From: Variovorax paradoxus
GTDB taxonomy: Bacteria > Pseudomonadota > Gammaproteobacteria > Burkholderiales > Burkholderiaceae_C
Reading direction: 5' to 3'
DNA: 64,000 bases
NCBI RefSeq assembly: GCF_030815855.1
Contig: NZ_JAUSXG010000001.1
Location: 558,001 to 622,000, forward strand
The notes under the pieces were generated by a model that searched no databases, was not told where the DNA came from, and worked only from the letters and a program-made list of their open reading frames with translations. The number at the start of each line of letters is the position of its first letter. Positions within the stretch are counted from its first letter, which is position 1. Positions 29,291 to 39,122 of this stretch are shown in pieces. A program made the translations under genes and the position numbers.

Positions 29291-30127
29291 TCAGGCCGGC
29301 GAGTACGCCAGGCGGACGTAGATGGGCGCGAAGGCCTCGGCCTGCGTGATGTCGATCAGCGTTTCCTTCGCGAGCTCGAGCATCGCGATGAAGGTGACGA
29401 TCAGCACCGGCGCACCGCGCGACACGTCGAACAGCTTCTCGAACTCCACGAAGCGCTGCCCCTGCAGATGCCGCAGCACGATGCTCATGTGCTCGCGCAC
29501 GTTGAGTTCCTCGCGCGAAATCTTGTGGTGCTGCACGAGCTTGGCGCGCTTCATGATGTCGGCCCACGCGTCGCGCAGCTCGACCACGTTCACGTCGGGG
29601 AAGCGAGGCTTGAGCGATTGCTCGATATAGACCTGCCCCTTCCAGAAGTCGCGCCCGTAGGTCGGCATGGCGCTGATGGAGGCGGCCTGCAGCTTGGTCT
29701 GCTCGTATTCGAGCAGCCGGCGCACCAGCTCCGCGCGCGGGTCTTCGGCTTCCTCGCCTTCCGCCACCTTCTTGGGCGGCAGCAGCATGCGAGACTTGAT
29801 CTCGATCAGCATCGCGGCCATCAGCAGGTACTCGGCCGCGAGTTCCAGGTTGGTCTGGCGGATCTCGTCGACGTAGCTCAGGTACTGCCGCGTGAGCCCC
29901 GCCATCGGGATGTCGAGGATGTTGAAGTTCTGCTTCCGGATGAGGTAGAGCAGCAGGTCCAGCGGGCCTTCGAAGGCCTCGAGAAAGACCTGCAGCGCCT
30001 CGGGCGGGATGTACAGGTCCTTCGGCATCGCGAACAACGGCTCGCCATACAGTCTGGCGAGCGCGACCTGGTCGACCACCTCGGGCATGCTGGCCACGAG
30101 CGTGCCGTTGTCCTCGCTGTCCTTCAT
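29291..30127 (-). CDS. scpA: segregation and condensation protein A
   Basis: A 278-residue kleisin that bridges Smc dimers and ScpB in chromosome organisation. The family signature FEGPLDLLLYLIRKQNFNILDI lies near residue 50, followed by ILAMAAMLIEIKS-like helices and a C-terminal winged-helix region. The N-terminal 40 residues are a species-variable extension. No scpB or smc gene is in the window. It is followed by nadB and lies downstream of the DUF3460 gene. Confidence 0.93.
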   Translation of the reverse strand: MKDSEDNGTLVASMPEVVDQVALARLYGEPLFAMPKDLYIPPEALQVFLEAFEGPLDLLLYLIRKQNFNILDIPMAGLTRQYLSYVDEIRQTNLELAAEYLLMAAMLIEIKSRMLLPPKKVAEGEEAEDPRAELVRRLLEYEQTKLQAASISAMPTYGRDFWKGQVYIEQSLKPRFPDVNVVELRDAWADIMKRAKLVQHHKISREELNVREHMSIVLRHLQGQRFVEFEKLFDVSRGAPVLIVTFIAMLELAKETLIDITQAEAFAPIYVRLAYSPA

Positions 30128-30197
30128 CGGGCGCTTGCTATCGTTTCAATAGCTGCGGGCGCGATGGGGACGAGCGACGGATGCCGGAAGGGCACCA

Positions 30198-30404
30198 TTA
30201 CTTGCTTTGGGTCTGGTAGACGTACGGCTGCTGCGGTACGCGGGCTTCGCTGTATTCCTCGAGCAGGCTGCGGTCGAGGTGTTTGTCCCAAAGCAGGGCC
30301 CGGCCGGCGCGCTGTTCGGCTTCCAGCGTCGGCTTCTTTTCTTTCATCTCCTCGATGAAGCTGGTGATCTCGGAGGTGTAGTGGGGGCGGCGGAAGATGG
30401 ACAT
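30198..30404 (-). CDS. DUF3460 family protein
   Basis: A 68-residue protein with the family pattern MSIFRRPHYTSEITSFI...LEAEQRAGRALLWDK and a C-terminal PQQPYVYQ. DUF3460 is mostly confined to betaproteobacteria and commonly precedes scpA or panC, as here; its function is unknown. The ATG at 30404 is chosen to give the conserved start. It appears to open the minus-strand operon leading to queD. Confidence 0.88.
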   Translation of the reverse strand: MSIFRRPHYTSEITSFIEEMKEKKPTLEAEQRAGRALLWDKHLDRSLLEEYSEARVPQQPYVYQTQSK

Positions 30405-30443
30405 AGACTGGACCTTTGTAGCGCGAATTTTACCGGGGATGGA

Positions 30444-30947
30444 ATGAAGCGACGACAACAGTGGCAGATCGGCATGGCAACGGCGTTATTGGCGGCGGTG
30501 ATGGGGCTTTCTGGATGCGATCCGCAGCGCATTGGCGAGCTGGAGGAAGGCGTCTCGACCGAGGCCGACGTGCGCGCCAAATTCGGCCAGCCCGAGAACA
30601 TCTGGGACGCGCCCAACGGCCGCGTGTTCGAGTACAACCGCCAGCCCCAAGGCCAGAAGAACTACATGATCACCATCGGTGCCGACGGCAAGATGAGCGC
30701 GCTGCGCCAGGTGCTCACGCCCGAGAACTTCGCCAGGGTGCAGCCCGGCATGATGATGGAAGACCTGCGCAAGCTGCTCGGCAAGCCCGCGAAGGTCACG
30801 CCCTACGTGCTCAAGCGCGAAACCGAGTGGGAGTGGCGCTGGGTGCAGCCGCCGAATTCGCCCATGGTGTTCACCGCCACGCTGAACGACGACCAGCGCG
30901 TGGTGCGCAGCGGCTCTTCGCCGGACCGGGCCACCGAGGCGAACTAG
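30444..30947 (+). CDS. SmpA/OmlA (BamE-like) domain lipoprotein
   Basis: A 167-residue lipoprotein: a signal peptide with lipobox LSGC (Cys about residue 25), then a BamE-like domain (QRIGELEEGVSTEADVRAKFGQPENIWD) and a second related half (RVQPGMMMEDLRKLLGKPAK). BamE itself is shorter and has one copy, so this is a two-repeat relative, with a likely envelope role rather than a certain Bam part. It is divergent from the DUF3460 gene and overlaps the SulP gene end by 4 bases on the other strand. Confidence 0.78.
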   Translation: MKRRQQWQIGMATALLAAVMGLSGCDPQRIGELEEGVSTEADVRAKFGQPENIWDAPNGRVFEYNRQPQGQKNYMITIGADGKMSALRQVLTPENFARVQPGMMMEDLRKLLGKPAKVTPYVLKRETEWEWRWVQPPNSPMVFTATLNDDQRVVRSGSSPDRATEAN

Positions 30948-32644
30948 GGCCCGGAGGGTTCCTGGCCTTCCGCCGCATGCGGCCGGCCGCTCGTCAGCTC
31001 ATCGGCAAACCCCGAGCGAACGATCACCTCGAGCGGCTGTGGCTGCAGCGACTCCAGGCGCAGCAGCCCGTCGCGCGCCAGCACCGCACGGTGCAGCTGA
31101 CGCAGCGCGTCGACGCCGGTGGCGTCCAGGTAGATCAGGTGCGTGGCGTCGAGCACCAGCGTCATGCCGCGCGGCGCGCTTTCGGCCGCGTTCACCGCTT
31201 CGTCCAGCTTGGCCGCCGCCCCGAAGAACAGCGCCCCGTAGAGCCGGTAGGTGAGCACCGGCGGCTGCATGGTGACCAGTTCGACGCTGAAAAGCCCGCT
31301 CATGCGGCGGATGAAGAGGGCGCAGGCGAGCACGATGCCCACCTGCACCGCCACCGTCAGGTCGAACACGACCGTGAGAAAGAAGGTGCCGAGCATCAGC
31401 AGCCGGTAATGGCGGCTGAAGTGCCGCAGCTGCCCCGGGGTGAACTCGCGCCATTCGCCCATGTTCAGGCCCACGAACACGAGAATGCCCGCCAGCACCG
31501 CGAGCGGCACATGGCGCGCGAGCGGCGCAGCCAGCAGCACCACGATCAGCAGCGTGAGCGCATGCACGATGCCCGCAATCGGCGAGTTGCCGCCGGAGCG
31601 GATGTTGGTCACGGTGCGCGCGATGGTGCCGGTGGCCGGCATGCCGCCGAAGAACGGCGCCACCAGGTTGGCGATGCCTTGCGCCATCAGCTCCTGGTTC
31701 GGGTCGTGGCGCGGCTGGCCGCTGAGCTGGTCGGCCACGCGGGCGCACAGCAGCGACTCGATGGCGCCGAGCAGCGCGATGGTCAGCGTCGGCGTGACCA
31801 GCTGCTTGACCGTTTCCCACGAGAAATCGGGCAGCGCGAAGGTCGGCAAGCCATCGGGAATGCCGCCGAAGCGCGTGCCGATGGTTTCCACCGGCAGGTC
31901 GAAGCCCCACGACACCAGCGTGAGCGTGACCAGCGCGACGATGGGGCCCGGCAGGCGCGCGCCCACCTGCACCGCGCGGGTTCGCGCGATGCGTCCTGCC
32001 AGCCGCTGCACCGCAAGGCCCACCTTCGATTCGCCCCGCAGCAGCATCGGCCAGATCGCGAGGCCGGCCAGGCAGGCCAGCCCCAACGCGAAGGCATAGG
32101 GGTTGAAGGTGCCGATCTGCAGCGCCATGGCATGCAGCTGCGAGAACACATCGGCCGGCATCTTGGCGACCGTGAGCCCCAGCAGGTCCTTGAGCTGCGA
32201 CAGCAGGATGAGCACCGCGATGCCGTTGGTGAACCCGACCACGATCGACAGCGGCACGAAGCGCACCAGCCGGCCGAGCCCGAACAGCCCCGCTGCGAAC
32301 AGCAGCACGCCGGCGCAGGCGGTCGATATCAGCAGATTCGCGAGGCCGTAGCGTTCGACGATGCCGTAGACGATCACGATGAAGGCGCCCGCCGGCCCGC
32401 CGATCTGCACCGCCGAGCCGCCCAGGAGCGAAATCAGGAAGCCCGCGATGATCGCCGTCCAGATACCCGCTTCGGGCTTGAGCCCGGAGGCGATGGCGAA
32501 AGCCATGGCCAGCGGCAACGCCACGATGCCGACCGTGGCGCCCGCGCCCAGATCCTTGAAGAAGCGTCCCCGGTCGTAGCCCGCCATGGCGTCCAGCAGG
32601 CGTGGACGAAAGCGGGTGATGTTCAGCGGTGAATGCATGGGCAT
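30944..32644 (-). CDS. SulP family inorganic anion transporter
   Basis: A 566-residue inner-membrane protein with 10-14 hydrophobic helices (about residues 25-440), followed by a cytoplasmic STAS domain (about 450-560). The SulP signature region (GATVGIVALPLAMAFAIASGL) is near the N-terminus. Substrates in this family include sulfate, bicarbonate and dicarboxylates; this one is not identified. Sulfate and molybdate can share carriers, but nothing in the sequence shows molybdate use. Confidence 0.9.
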   Translation of the reverse strand: MPMHSPLNITRFRPRLLDAMAGYDRGRFFKDLGAGATVGIVALPLAMAFAIASGLKPEAGIWTAIIAGFLISLLGGSAVQIGGPAGAFIVIVYGIVERYGLANLLISTACAGVLLFAAGLFGLGRLVRFVPLSIVVGFTNGIAVLILLSQLKDLLGLTVAKMPADVFSQLHAMALQIGTFNPYAFALGLACLAGLAIWPMLLRGESKVGLAVQRLAGRIARTRAVQVGARLPGPIVALVTLTLVSWGFDLPVETIGTRFGGIPDGLPTFALPDFSWETVKQLVTPTLTIALLGAIESLLCARVADQLSGQPRHDPNQELMAQGIANLVAPFFGGMPATGTIARTVTNIRSGGNSPIAGIVHALTLLIVVLLAAPLARHVPLAVLAGILVFVGLNMGEWREFTPGQLRHFSRHYRLLMLGTFFLTVVFDLTVAVQVGIVLACALFIRRMSGLFSVELVTMQPPVLTYRLYGALFFGAAAKLDEAVNAAESAPRGMTLVLDATHLIYLDATGVDALRQLHRAVLARDGLLRLESLQPQPLEVIVRSGFADELTSGRPHAAEGQEPSGP

Positions 32645-32735
32645 CCATTGTGGACCCCGCTCCTGGCCCGCGGCACCGCGTACGCCGCCCAGCAGGGGCT
32701 GGCGGCCACACCTGTCGCGGGTCGCTCGGCCGGGC

Positions 32736-32933
32736 TCAGTCGCTGTCGGGAATCACCGCGTCGGCCGCCGCGCCCACGGCCTTGCCGGTGATGCGCGCGG
32801 TACCGATGGCCGCATCGGCCGCCAGGCCGACCGCGCTGGCGCCCACGCTCACCGCGGTTCCTGCCACGGTCACCACCGCGCAGCCGCTCAGCAGGGCCGC
32901 GAATGACAACAGAAGGATGGTGCGCTTGAGCAT
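32736..32933 (-). CDS. small Ala/Gly-rich lipoprotein
   Basis: A 65-residue protein with a clear lipoprotein signal peptide (MLKRTILLLSFAALLSGC, Cys18). It is followed by Val/Ala/Gly-rich hydrophobic repeats resembling short glycine-zipper segments. It lies 20 bases after metG on the same strand and may be transcribed with it. No family was recognised with confidence; it resembles the NF038104-type small lipoproteins near metG only in position. Confidence 0.7.
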   Translation of the reverse strand: MLKRTILLLSFAALLSGCAVVTVAGTAVSVGASAVGLAADAAIGTARITGKAVGAAADAVIPDSD

Positions 32934-32953
32934 GGGTGCGGTCCTCTCGAGAA

Positions 32954-35053
32954 TCAGCGAACCCGCATGCCGGGCGTCGCACCGGGCCAGGGTTCGAGCA
33001 CATGGATGCCGGGGTTGGTCTTTTCGTCGCCATGGCTCGCGGCCAGCACCATGCCTTCGCTGACGCCGAACTTCATCTTGCGCGGCGCCAGATTGGCAAC
33101 CAGCACCGTGAGCTTGCCCACGAGCTGCTCGGGCTGGTAGGCCGAGGCGATGCCGCTGAACACGTTGCGCGTCTTTTCTTCGCCCGCGTCGAGCGTCAGC
33201 CGCAGCAGCTTGGTCGAGCCTTCGACCTTCTCGCAGGCCACGATCTTCGCGATGCGCAGATCGATCTTCGCGAAGTCGTCGATGGTGATGGTGGGCGCGA
33301 TGGCTTCGCCGCCGGGCAGTGCGCCGGCGCTTGCAGCTTCGGCCGCGGCCACCGGCGGTGCTTCGGGTGCGTCGAACAGCTTGTCGACCACCTTGGCATC
33401 GGCGCGCTGCATCAGGTGCTTGTATTCGCCGATGGCATGGCCGATGGGCAGCGCCTGCGCAGCGTCGGCCCAGGCCAGCGGCGAAATCTTGAGGAAGGCT
33501 TCGACATTCACCGCGAGCGCCGGCAGCACCGGCTTCAGGTACAGCGTGAGCAGGCGGAAAGCCTCGATGCATACCGTGCACACATCGTGCAGGCGCGCCT
33601 CCTGGCCTTCCTTCTTGGCCAGTTCCCAGGGCTTGTTCTGGTCGACGTACTCGTTCACCTTGTCGGCCAGCGCCATCACCTCGCGCAGTGCGCGGGCGTA
33701 GTCGCGGCCGTCGTACAGCGAATGAACCTGGCCGGCCGCATCGCGCAGCGCGAACAGCAGTGCGTCGCCGTCGGCCGACACCTCGCCCAGCTTGCCGCCG
33801 AAGCGCTTGCCGATGAACCCCGCCGCGCGGCTCGCGATGTTGATGTACTTGCCCACGAGGTCGCTGTTGACGCGCGCCACGAAGTCTTCGGGGTTGAAGT
33901 CGATGTCCTCGTTGCGGCCGTTGAGCTTGGCCGCGATGTAGTAGCGCAGCCATTCGGGGTCGAGGCCGATCGAGAGGTACTTGAGCGGGTCGATGCCGGT
34001 GCCGCGGCTCTTGCTCATCTTCTCGCCGCTCACCGTCAGGTGGCCGTGCACGTACACCGCATCGGGCGCCTTGCGGCCGCTGAAATGCAGCATCGCGGGC
34101 CAAAACAGGGTGTGGAAGGTGATGATGTCCTTGCCGATGAAGTGCACCTGCTCCAGGTCGGGGTCAGCCATGTATTCGGTGTACGAGATGCCGTCGCCGC
34201 CGAGTTCGATGCAGCGCTTGTCGAGCAGGTTCTTCAGCGAGGCGAGGTAGCCTACGGGCGCGTCGAGCCACACGTAGAAGTACTTGCCCGGCGCATCGGG
34301 AATCTCGATGCCGAAGTAGGGCGCGTCGCGGCTGATGTCCCAGTCGCCGAGACCGCCCTTGCCCTCGTCGTCCTTGTAGAGCCACTCGCGGATCTTGTTC
34401 TGCACCTCGGACTGCACGTGGCCGGGGGCGGCGGTCCAGTCCTTCAGGTAGGCCTCGCAGCGCGGGTCCGAGAGCTTGAAAAAGAAGTGGTCCGAGCTGC
34501 GCAGCTCGGGCTTGGCGCCCGACAGGGCCGAGTAGGGGTTGATCAGCTCGGTGGGCGCGTACACGGCGCCGCACACCTCGCAGTTGTCGCCGTACTGGTC
34601 CTTCGCGTGGCAGTTGGGGCATTCGCCCTTGATGAAGCGGTCGGCCAGGAACATGCCCTTGGCCGGGTCGTAGAACTGCTCGACGCTCTTGGTGCTGATG
34701 AAACCGTTGGCGCGCAGGTCGCGGTAGATGTCCTGCGCGAGCTGGTGGTTCTCGGGCGCGTCGGTCGAATGCCAGTTGTCGAACGAGATGTAGTAGCCGT
34801 CGAGGTAGGGCTTCCGGCCCGCGGCGATCTCTGCCACGAAGGCCTGCGGCGTCACGCCGACCTTGTCGGCCGCGATGGTGATGGCCGCACCGTGCGCGTC
34901 GTCGGCGCAGACGAAGTTGACCTCGGCGCCATTCATTCGCTGGTTCCGCACCCAGATGTCGGCCTGGATGTATTCCATCATGTGGCCGATATGGAACTTG
35001 CCGTTGGCATACGGCAGGGCGGTGGTAACGAAGAGCTTGCGCGGGGCGGACAT
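32954..35053 (-). CDS. metG: methionine--tRNA ligase
   Basis: A 699-residue class I synthetase. The HIGH motif is at residues 21-24 (KFHIGH), with zinc-binding cysteines in [17 protein letters not shown] at about 145-165, and KMSKS near residue 345. A C-terminal tRNA-binding OB domain (about 600-699) gives the dimeric form. It is divergent from the isocitrate dehydrogenase gene across a 303-base gap. Confidence 0.96.
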   Translation of the reverse strand: MSAPRKLFVTTALPYANGKFHIGHMMEYIQADIWVRNQRMNGAEVNFVCADDAHGAAITIAADKVGVTPQAFVAEIAAGRKPYLDGYYISFDNWHSTDAPENHQLAQDIYRDLRANGFISTKSVEQFYDPAKGMFLADRFIKGECPNCHAKDQYGDNCEVCGAVYAPTELINPYSALSGAKPELRSSDHFFFKLSDPRCEAYLKDWTAAPGHVQSEVQNKIREWLYKDDEGKGGLGDWDISRDAPYFGIEIPDAPGKYFYVWLDAPVGYLASLKNLLDKRCIELGGDGISYTEYMADPDLEQVHFIGKDIITFHTLFWPAMLHFSGRKAPDAVYVHGHLTVSGEKMSKSRGTGIDPLKYLSIGLDPEWLRYYIAAKLNGRNEDIDFNPEDFVARVNSDLVGKYINIASRAAGFIGKRFGGKLGEVSADGDALLFALRDAAGQVHSLYDGRDYARALREVMALADKVNEYVDQNKPWELAKKEGQEARLHDVCTVCIEAFRLLTLYLKPVLPALAVNVEAFLKISPLAWADAAQALPIGHAIGEYKHLMQRADAKVVDKLFDAPEAPPVAAAEAASAGALPGGEAIAPTITIDDFAKIDLRIAKIVACEKVEGSTKLLRLTLDAGEEKTRNVFSGIASAYQPEQLVGKLTVLVANLAPRKMKFGVSEGMVLAASHGDEKTNPGIHVLEPWPGATPGMRVR

Positions 35054-35356
35054 CGGAGAGGGCGCTTTCGGGGAGTGGCGAACTGGCGACGGAGGGCGGC
35101 CAGCGGCCGCTTCCGGGAACCGGACATTTTAGGTGGCAGCATCGCCCCCCTGCCGGATGCCGTCGATCTCACCGCCTGCATGGCCGGTTTTACCGCTTCG
35201 CCGCTTGCGGCGCGGGAGCGGCCCGATGTCCAGTGACCCGAAAGCCGTCGGGGTGTCTCCCGCGCGACGTATGCTCCACACCGCGCATTTCGCCAGCGTT
35301 CCCTCCTGATATGGCGAAGAGATATACAAGATAGATACACAGAAAGCGAGTTTCCG
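35054..35356. promoter_or_regulatory. 303-base divergent intergenic region between metG and the isocitrate dehydrogenase gene
   Basis: No gene is seen here; the only open stretches are very short. The left half is GC-rich. The right end (about 35310-35345) has an AT-rich patch, GATATACAAGATAGATAC, just before the dehydrogenase gene, which is the likeliest place for its promoter, although no clean -35/-10 pair was found. Nothing like a T-box or other leader structure was recognised for metG. Confidence 0.3.
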
Positions 35357-36388
35357 ATGACCATCCCCATTCCCGCAACCCTGATTCCCGGCGATGGCAT
35401 CGGCCCCGAAATCGTCGACGCGACGCTGGCTGCGTTCGATGCGCTGAAGGCTCCCTTCGAATGGGACCGCCAGATTGCCGGTCTCGGCGGCGTCACGGCC
35501 TCGGGCGATCCGCTGCCGCAGGCGACGCTGGACAGCATCCGCCGCACCCGCCTGGCCCTCAAGGGCCCGCTCGAAACCCCGTCGGGCGGCGGCTACCGCT
35601 CGTCGAACGTGCGCCTGCGCGAAGAGTTCCAGCTCTACGCCAACCTGCGCCCCGCCCGCACCATCGTTCCGGGCGGCCGCTTCGACAAGATCGACCTGAT
35701 GGTCGTGCGCGAAAACCTCGAAGGCCTCTACATTGGTCACGAGCACTACGTGCGCATCGACGGAGACCCGCATGCCGTGGGCATGGCCACCGGCATCAAC
35801 ACGCGCCAGGGATGCCTGCGCCTGCTCGAATACGCGTTCGAGACCGCCATTGCCACGGGCCGCAAGAAGGTCACGCTGGTCCACAAGGCCAACATCATGA
35901 AGGTGCTGACCGGCCTCTTCCTGGAGACCGGCCTCGACCTGTACGAGAGAAAGTACAAGGGCAAGTTCGAGCTCGACTCAATCATCGTCGACGCCTGCGC
36001 AATGAAGCTGGTGCTCAATCCGTGGCAGTTCGACATGCTGGTGACCACCAACCTGTTCGGCGACATCCTCTCCGACCTGGTGGCCGGGCTGGTCGGCGGG
36101 CTGGGCATGGCACCGGGCGCCAACATCGGCGCCGATGCCGCGATTTTCGAGGCCGTGCACGGCTCGGCGCCCGACATCGCCGGCAAGGGCATCGCCAATC
36201 CGACCGCGCTGCTGCTGGCCGCCGCGCTGATGCTCGAGCACGTCAAGCTGCCCGAGATGGCCACGCGCCTGCGCAAGGCCATCGACGACACGCTCAACAT
36301 CGACAAGGTGCGCACCGGCGACCTCGGCGGCACCGCCAACACGGCAGCCTTCACCAAGGCGCTGGTCAGCCGCATCCAGAACGGCTGA
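35357..36388 (+). CDS. isocitrate/isopropylmalate family dehydrogenase (NAD-type isocitrate dehydrogenase)
   Basis: A 343-residue metal-dependent decarboxylating dehydrogenase. The N-terminal IPGDGIGPEIV, the substrate loop SGGGYRSSNVRLREEFQLYANLRP, the IVDACAMKLV segment and GSAPDIAGKGIANP are conserved. The loop with Ser and Asn before VxLR points to isocitrate rather than isopropylmalate, and the short length fits the NAD-type IDH. Tartrate dehydrogenase is a less likely alternative. A GCGAG ribosome site precedes the ATG. Confidence 0.85.
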   Translation: MTIPIPATLIPGDGIGPEIVDATLAAFDALKAPFEWDRQIAGLGGVTASGDPLPQATLDSIRRTRLALKGPLETPSGGGYRSSNVRLREEFQLYANLRPARTIVPGGRFDKIDLMVVRENLEGLYIGHEHYVRIDGDPHAVGMATGINTRQGCLRLLEYAFETAIATGRKKVTLVHKANIMKVLTGLFLETGLDLYERKYKGKFELDSIIVDACAMKLVLNPWQFDMLVTTNLFGDILSDLVAGLVGGLGMAPGANIGADAAIFEAVHGSAPDIAGKGIANPTALLLAAALMLEHVKLPEMATRLRKAIDDTLNIDKVRTGDLGGTANTAAFTKALVSRIQNG

Positions 36389-36413
36389 AGCACAGGCGGC
36401 TTTCCATCGCTTC

Positions 36414-37142
36414 ATGAGAAAGCTGCTGCTCCTGCTGGCGCTCTGCGCGGCCGGCGTGGCGAGCGCGGCCGGCATGGCTGCCACGGCAGCCGCTGCGGGG
36501 GAGCCGCGCTACACCGTCGTCAAGATCGATCTGCGCACGGAACGGCTGGAGCTGTTCCTGCGCGACGACGCGGGCGTCGAGTTCAAGCGCTTCGACCGGC
36601 TGGAAGCCTGGCTCGCCGCGCAAAACCGGCAACTGGTATTCGCGATGAACGCCGGCATGTACCACGCCGACTTTTCCCCGGTGGGCCTGCTGGTGCAGGA
36701 GGGGCGCGAGGTTTCGCCTCTCAACCTGTCCGCGGGCGCGGGCAATTTCTTCCTCAGGCCGAACGGCGTGTTCCTGGTGTCGGACGCCGGGCCGCGCGTG
36801 GTCGAGTCGTCGGAGTATCCGGCGCTGTCCAAGGGTGTTCGCCTCGCGACGCAGTCGGGCCCGCTGCTGCTGCGCCATGGCGCGGTGCATCCCGCCTTCA
36901 TTCCCGATTCGGATTCGCGCAAGATCCGCAACGGCGTGGGCGTGTCGGGCCACACTGCAATTTTCGTGATCAGCGAGCAGCCCGTGAACTTCTACGAGTT
37001 CGCGCTCTACTTTCGCGATGTGCTGCACTGCCGCGACGCGCTCTATCTCGACGGCACCGTGTCCGCATTGCATTCGCCCTCCTTGCGGCGCAGCGATTTC
37101 GTCAGGGAGCTGGGCCCGATACTCGGCGTGGCGGTGCCATGA
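36414..37142 (+). CDS. phosphodiester glycosidase family protein (exported)
   Basis: A 242-residue protein with a Sec signal peptide (first 28 residues) and the NAGPA/DUF2233 domain. The characteristic NAGMYHADFSPVGL and NGVFLV segments, and a later LYLDGTVSALHSP, are seen. Relatives cleave phosphodiester-linked sugars in the periplasm or outside the cell. It lies 25 bases after the dehydrogenase gene; a functional link is not apparent. Confidence 0.82.
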   Translation: MRKLLLLLALCAAGVASAAGMAATAAAAGEPRYTVVKIDLRTERLELFLRDDAGVEFKRFDRLEAWLAAQNRQLVFAMNAGMYHADFSPVGLLVQEGREVSPLNLSAGAGNFFLRPNGVFLVSDAGPRVVESSEYPALSKGVRLATQSGPLLLRHGAVHPAFIPDSDSRKIRNGVGVSGHTAIFVISEQPVNFYEFALYFRDVLHCRDALYLDGTVSALHSPSLRRSDFVRELGPILGVAVP

Positions 37143-37185
37143 ACCGACCTTTGTTTTCAGCGATTCCATCCAGAATTTTCGACCG

Positions 37186-37875
37186 ATGACCCAAGCCCTT
37201 CCCATTCTTTCGCTCGCCGAAACCCGCGTGCTCGGCGTGCTGGCCGAAAAGCAGCGCACCGTGCCCGACAGCTATCCGCTCACGCTCAATTCGCTGGTGT
37301 CCGGCTGCAACCAGAAGACCAGCCGCAACCCCGTGCTCGAGCTGAACGAGGCGCAGGTGCAGGCCACGGTCGACAGCCTCAAGGGCTACAGCCTGGTGGC
37401 GGAAACCAGCGGCGGCAGGGCGTTTCGCTACGAGCACAACATCGATCGCGTGCTGCGCATTCCGTCGCAGTCGGTCATCCTGCTCACCGTGCTGATGCTG
37501 CGCGGTCCGCAAACAGCGGGCGAACTGCGCATTGCCTGCGACCGCATGCACAACTTTGCCGACATCTCGTCGGTCGAGGGTTTTCTCGACGAACTTGCGG
37601 AGCGGCCGGCCGGGGCGCTGGTCGTCAAGCTCGCACGCCTGCCCGGCGCGCGTGAAAGCCGATGGGCGCATCTGCTGAGCGGCGCGCCGGCGGAAGAGCT
37701 TGCCGGGCCGGCCGGTGCATCGGCCGAAGGCGCATACGCATCGCACGATGCACCGCTCGGCGAGGTCGCGGCGCTCAAGGCCAATGTGGCGCGGCTCGAG
37801 GCCGAGCTGGCATCGCTGAAGGCGCTGTTGGGGCGGGTGTGCTCGGAGCTTGGGATTTCTCCCGAGGCGGGTTAG
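37186..37875 (+). CDS. DUF480/YceH family winged-helix protein
   Basis: A 229-residue protein with two winged-helix-like halves. The signature ETRVLGVLAEKQRTVPDSYPLTLNSL starts the first, followed by NQKTSRNPV; the second half has LTVLMLRGPQTAGELR. A C-terminal segment (ALKANVARLEAELASLKALL) is a coiled coil. Escherichia coli YceH is the prototype and has no settled function. The ATG at 37186 gives the family start. Confidence 0.87.
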   Translation: MTQALPILSLAETRVLGVLAEKQRTVPDSYPLTLNSLVSGCNQKTSRNPVLELNEAQVQATVDSLKGYSLVAETSGGRAFRYEHNIDRVLRIPSQSVILLTVLMLRGPQTAGELRIACDRMHNFADISSVEGFLDELAERPAGALVVKLARLPGARESRWAHLLSGAPAEELAGPAGASAEGAYASHDAPLGEVAALKANVARLEAELASLKALLGRVCSELGISPEAG

Positions 37876-37939
37876 CGGATGCGCCGCCAGCAGCAGCCGG
37901 TTGTGCGCTGCGGCTGAACTGCGGTATCTTGCGCAGCAC

Positions 37940-38296
37940 ATGAAACATACATGTCCGAGTTGCCGCGAGCCGGGAATCGGCGGCTTGGCCAAGCGTTGGT
38001 CAAGCCGCGGCGCTCCTGTCACTTGTGACGCCTGCGGCGCTCTCAGCCATGTGCTGGCAAGCACATCGAACGGCATCTGGGCCGCGGGCGTCGTCATCTT
38101 GGTGCTGTCTCTGATCGGCGAGCTCGGCCTGGACTCGTCTCTGTTCTTTTTCAGTGGGCTGGTGCTCGCTGTTGCCTTCAACTTGCGGGCATGGAAGCGT
38201 GCAAAGCTGGTGCCGATCTCGAAAGAAAGTGCGGCCCGTGCGACCACCACGAACTGGTTCGTCATGGGCATGCTGGTGCTCTTCGGACTCAATTAG
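37940..38296 (+). CDS. zinc-ribbon membrane protein of unknown function
   Basis: A 118-residue protein not recognised as a named family. It has an N-terminal zinc-ribbon-like pattern, CPSC at residues 5-8 and CDAC about 30 residues later. Two or three hydrophobic helices follow (about 43-62, 64-80 and 103-117). The arrangement is seen in prokaryotic ribbon-tethered membrane proteins. It lies 64 bases after the YceH-like gene and 5 bases before the PhyH-type gene, so it is likely in the same transcript. Confidence 0.65.
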   Translation: MKHTCPSCREPGIGGLAKRWSSRGAPVTCDACGALSHVLASTSNGIWAAGVVILVLSLIGELGLDSSLFFFSGLVLAVAFNLRAWKRAKLVPISKESAARATTTNWFVMGMLVLFGLN

Positions 38297-38301
38297 CCTC
38301 G

Positions 38302-39096
38302 ATGCCCGAGCACTCGATTTTTCCGGCGAACGACCCGCGCTCCGAAGCCTTCATCCGAGACGGCTTCCTGCGCATCGACAACGCCTTTTCACGCGAACTC
38401 GCAGCCGAGGCGCGCGCGATCCTCTGGCGCGACACCGGGTGCGATCCGGACGATCCATCGACATGGACGAAGCCCGTTGTCAGGCTCGGCATGTACTCGC
38501 AGCGGCCGTTCGTCGAGGCCGCGAACACGCCGCTTCTGCACGTTGCCTTCGACCTCCTCGTCGGCCCGGGCCGGTGGCAGCCGTGCCGCAGCATGGGCAC
38601 CTTCCCCGTGCGCTTTCCCTCAGGCGAAGATCCGGGCGACGCCGGCTGGCACATCGACGTGAGCTTCGGGTTGGAGAACCCGGACTTCATGTCATGGCGC
38701 GCGAACGTTCGCTCCAAAGGGCGGGCATTGCTGATGCTCTTCCTGTTCTCGGATGTGGGCGAGAACGACGCACCCACGCGCATCCGTGCCGGCTCGCATG
38801 CCGACATCGCCCGGCTGCTGATGCCGGCGGGCGAGGAGGGACTGTCGCTCGGTGAACTGGCGCGCAACGGCTTTGCCGAGTCCGCCGCGCGGCCCGAGGT
38901 GCTGGCGACGGGCGCCGCGGGCACCGTGTACCTGTGCCATCCGTTCCTCGTGCATTCGGCCCAGCCGCACCGCGGCACGCGGCCTCGTTTCATGGCGCAG
39001 CCGCCGTTGCTACCCGCACAACCCTTCAATATCGAGCCGCCATCGCCGGCACGCTGCCCTGTCGAAGAAGCGATCTGGCAGGCGGTGAACGGCTGA
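38302..39096 (+). CDS. phytanoyl-CoA dioxygenase (PhyH) family protein
   Basis: A 264-residue protein with the PhyH fold of Fe(II)/2-oxoglutarate oxygenases. The metal triad can be placed at His117 and Asp119 (GWHIDVSFG) and His218 (LVHSAQPHRGTRPRF), with the Arg that follows as the 2-oxoglutarate ligand. It is a hydroxylase of unknown substrate. The ATG at 38302 follows the membrane protein gene by 5 bases. Confidence 0.78.
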   Translation: MPEHSIFPANDPRSEAFIRDGFLRIDNAFSRELAAEARAILWRDTGCDPDDPSTWTKPVVRLGMYSQRPFVEAANTPLLHVAFDLLVGPGRWQPCRSMGTFPVRFPSGEDPGDAGWHIDVSFGLENPDFMSWRANVRSKGRALLMLFLFSDVGENDAPTRIRAGSHADIARLLMPAGEEGLSLGELARNGFAESAARPEVLATGAAGTVYLCHPFLVHSAQPHRGTRPRFMAQPPLLPAQPFNIEPPSPARCPVEEAIWQAVNG

Positions 39097-39122
39097 ACAG
39101 CTGAAAGGATTTGGCCTCCGCG

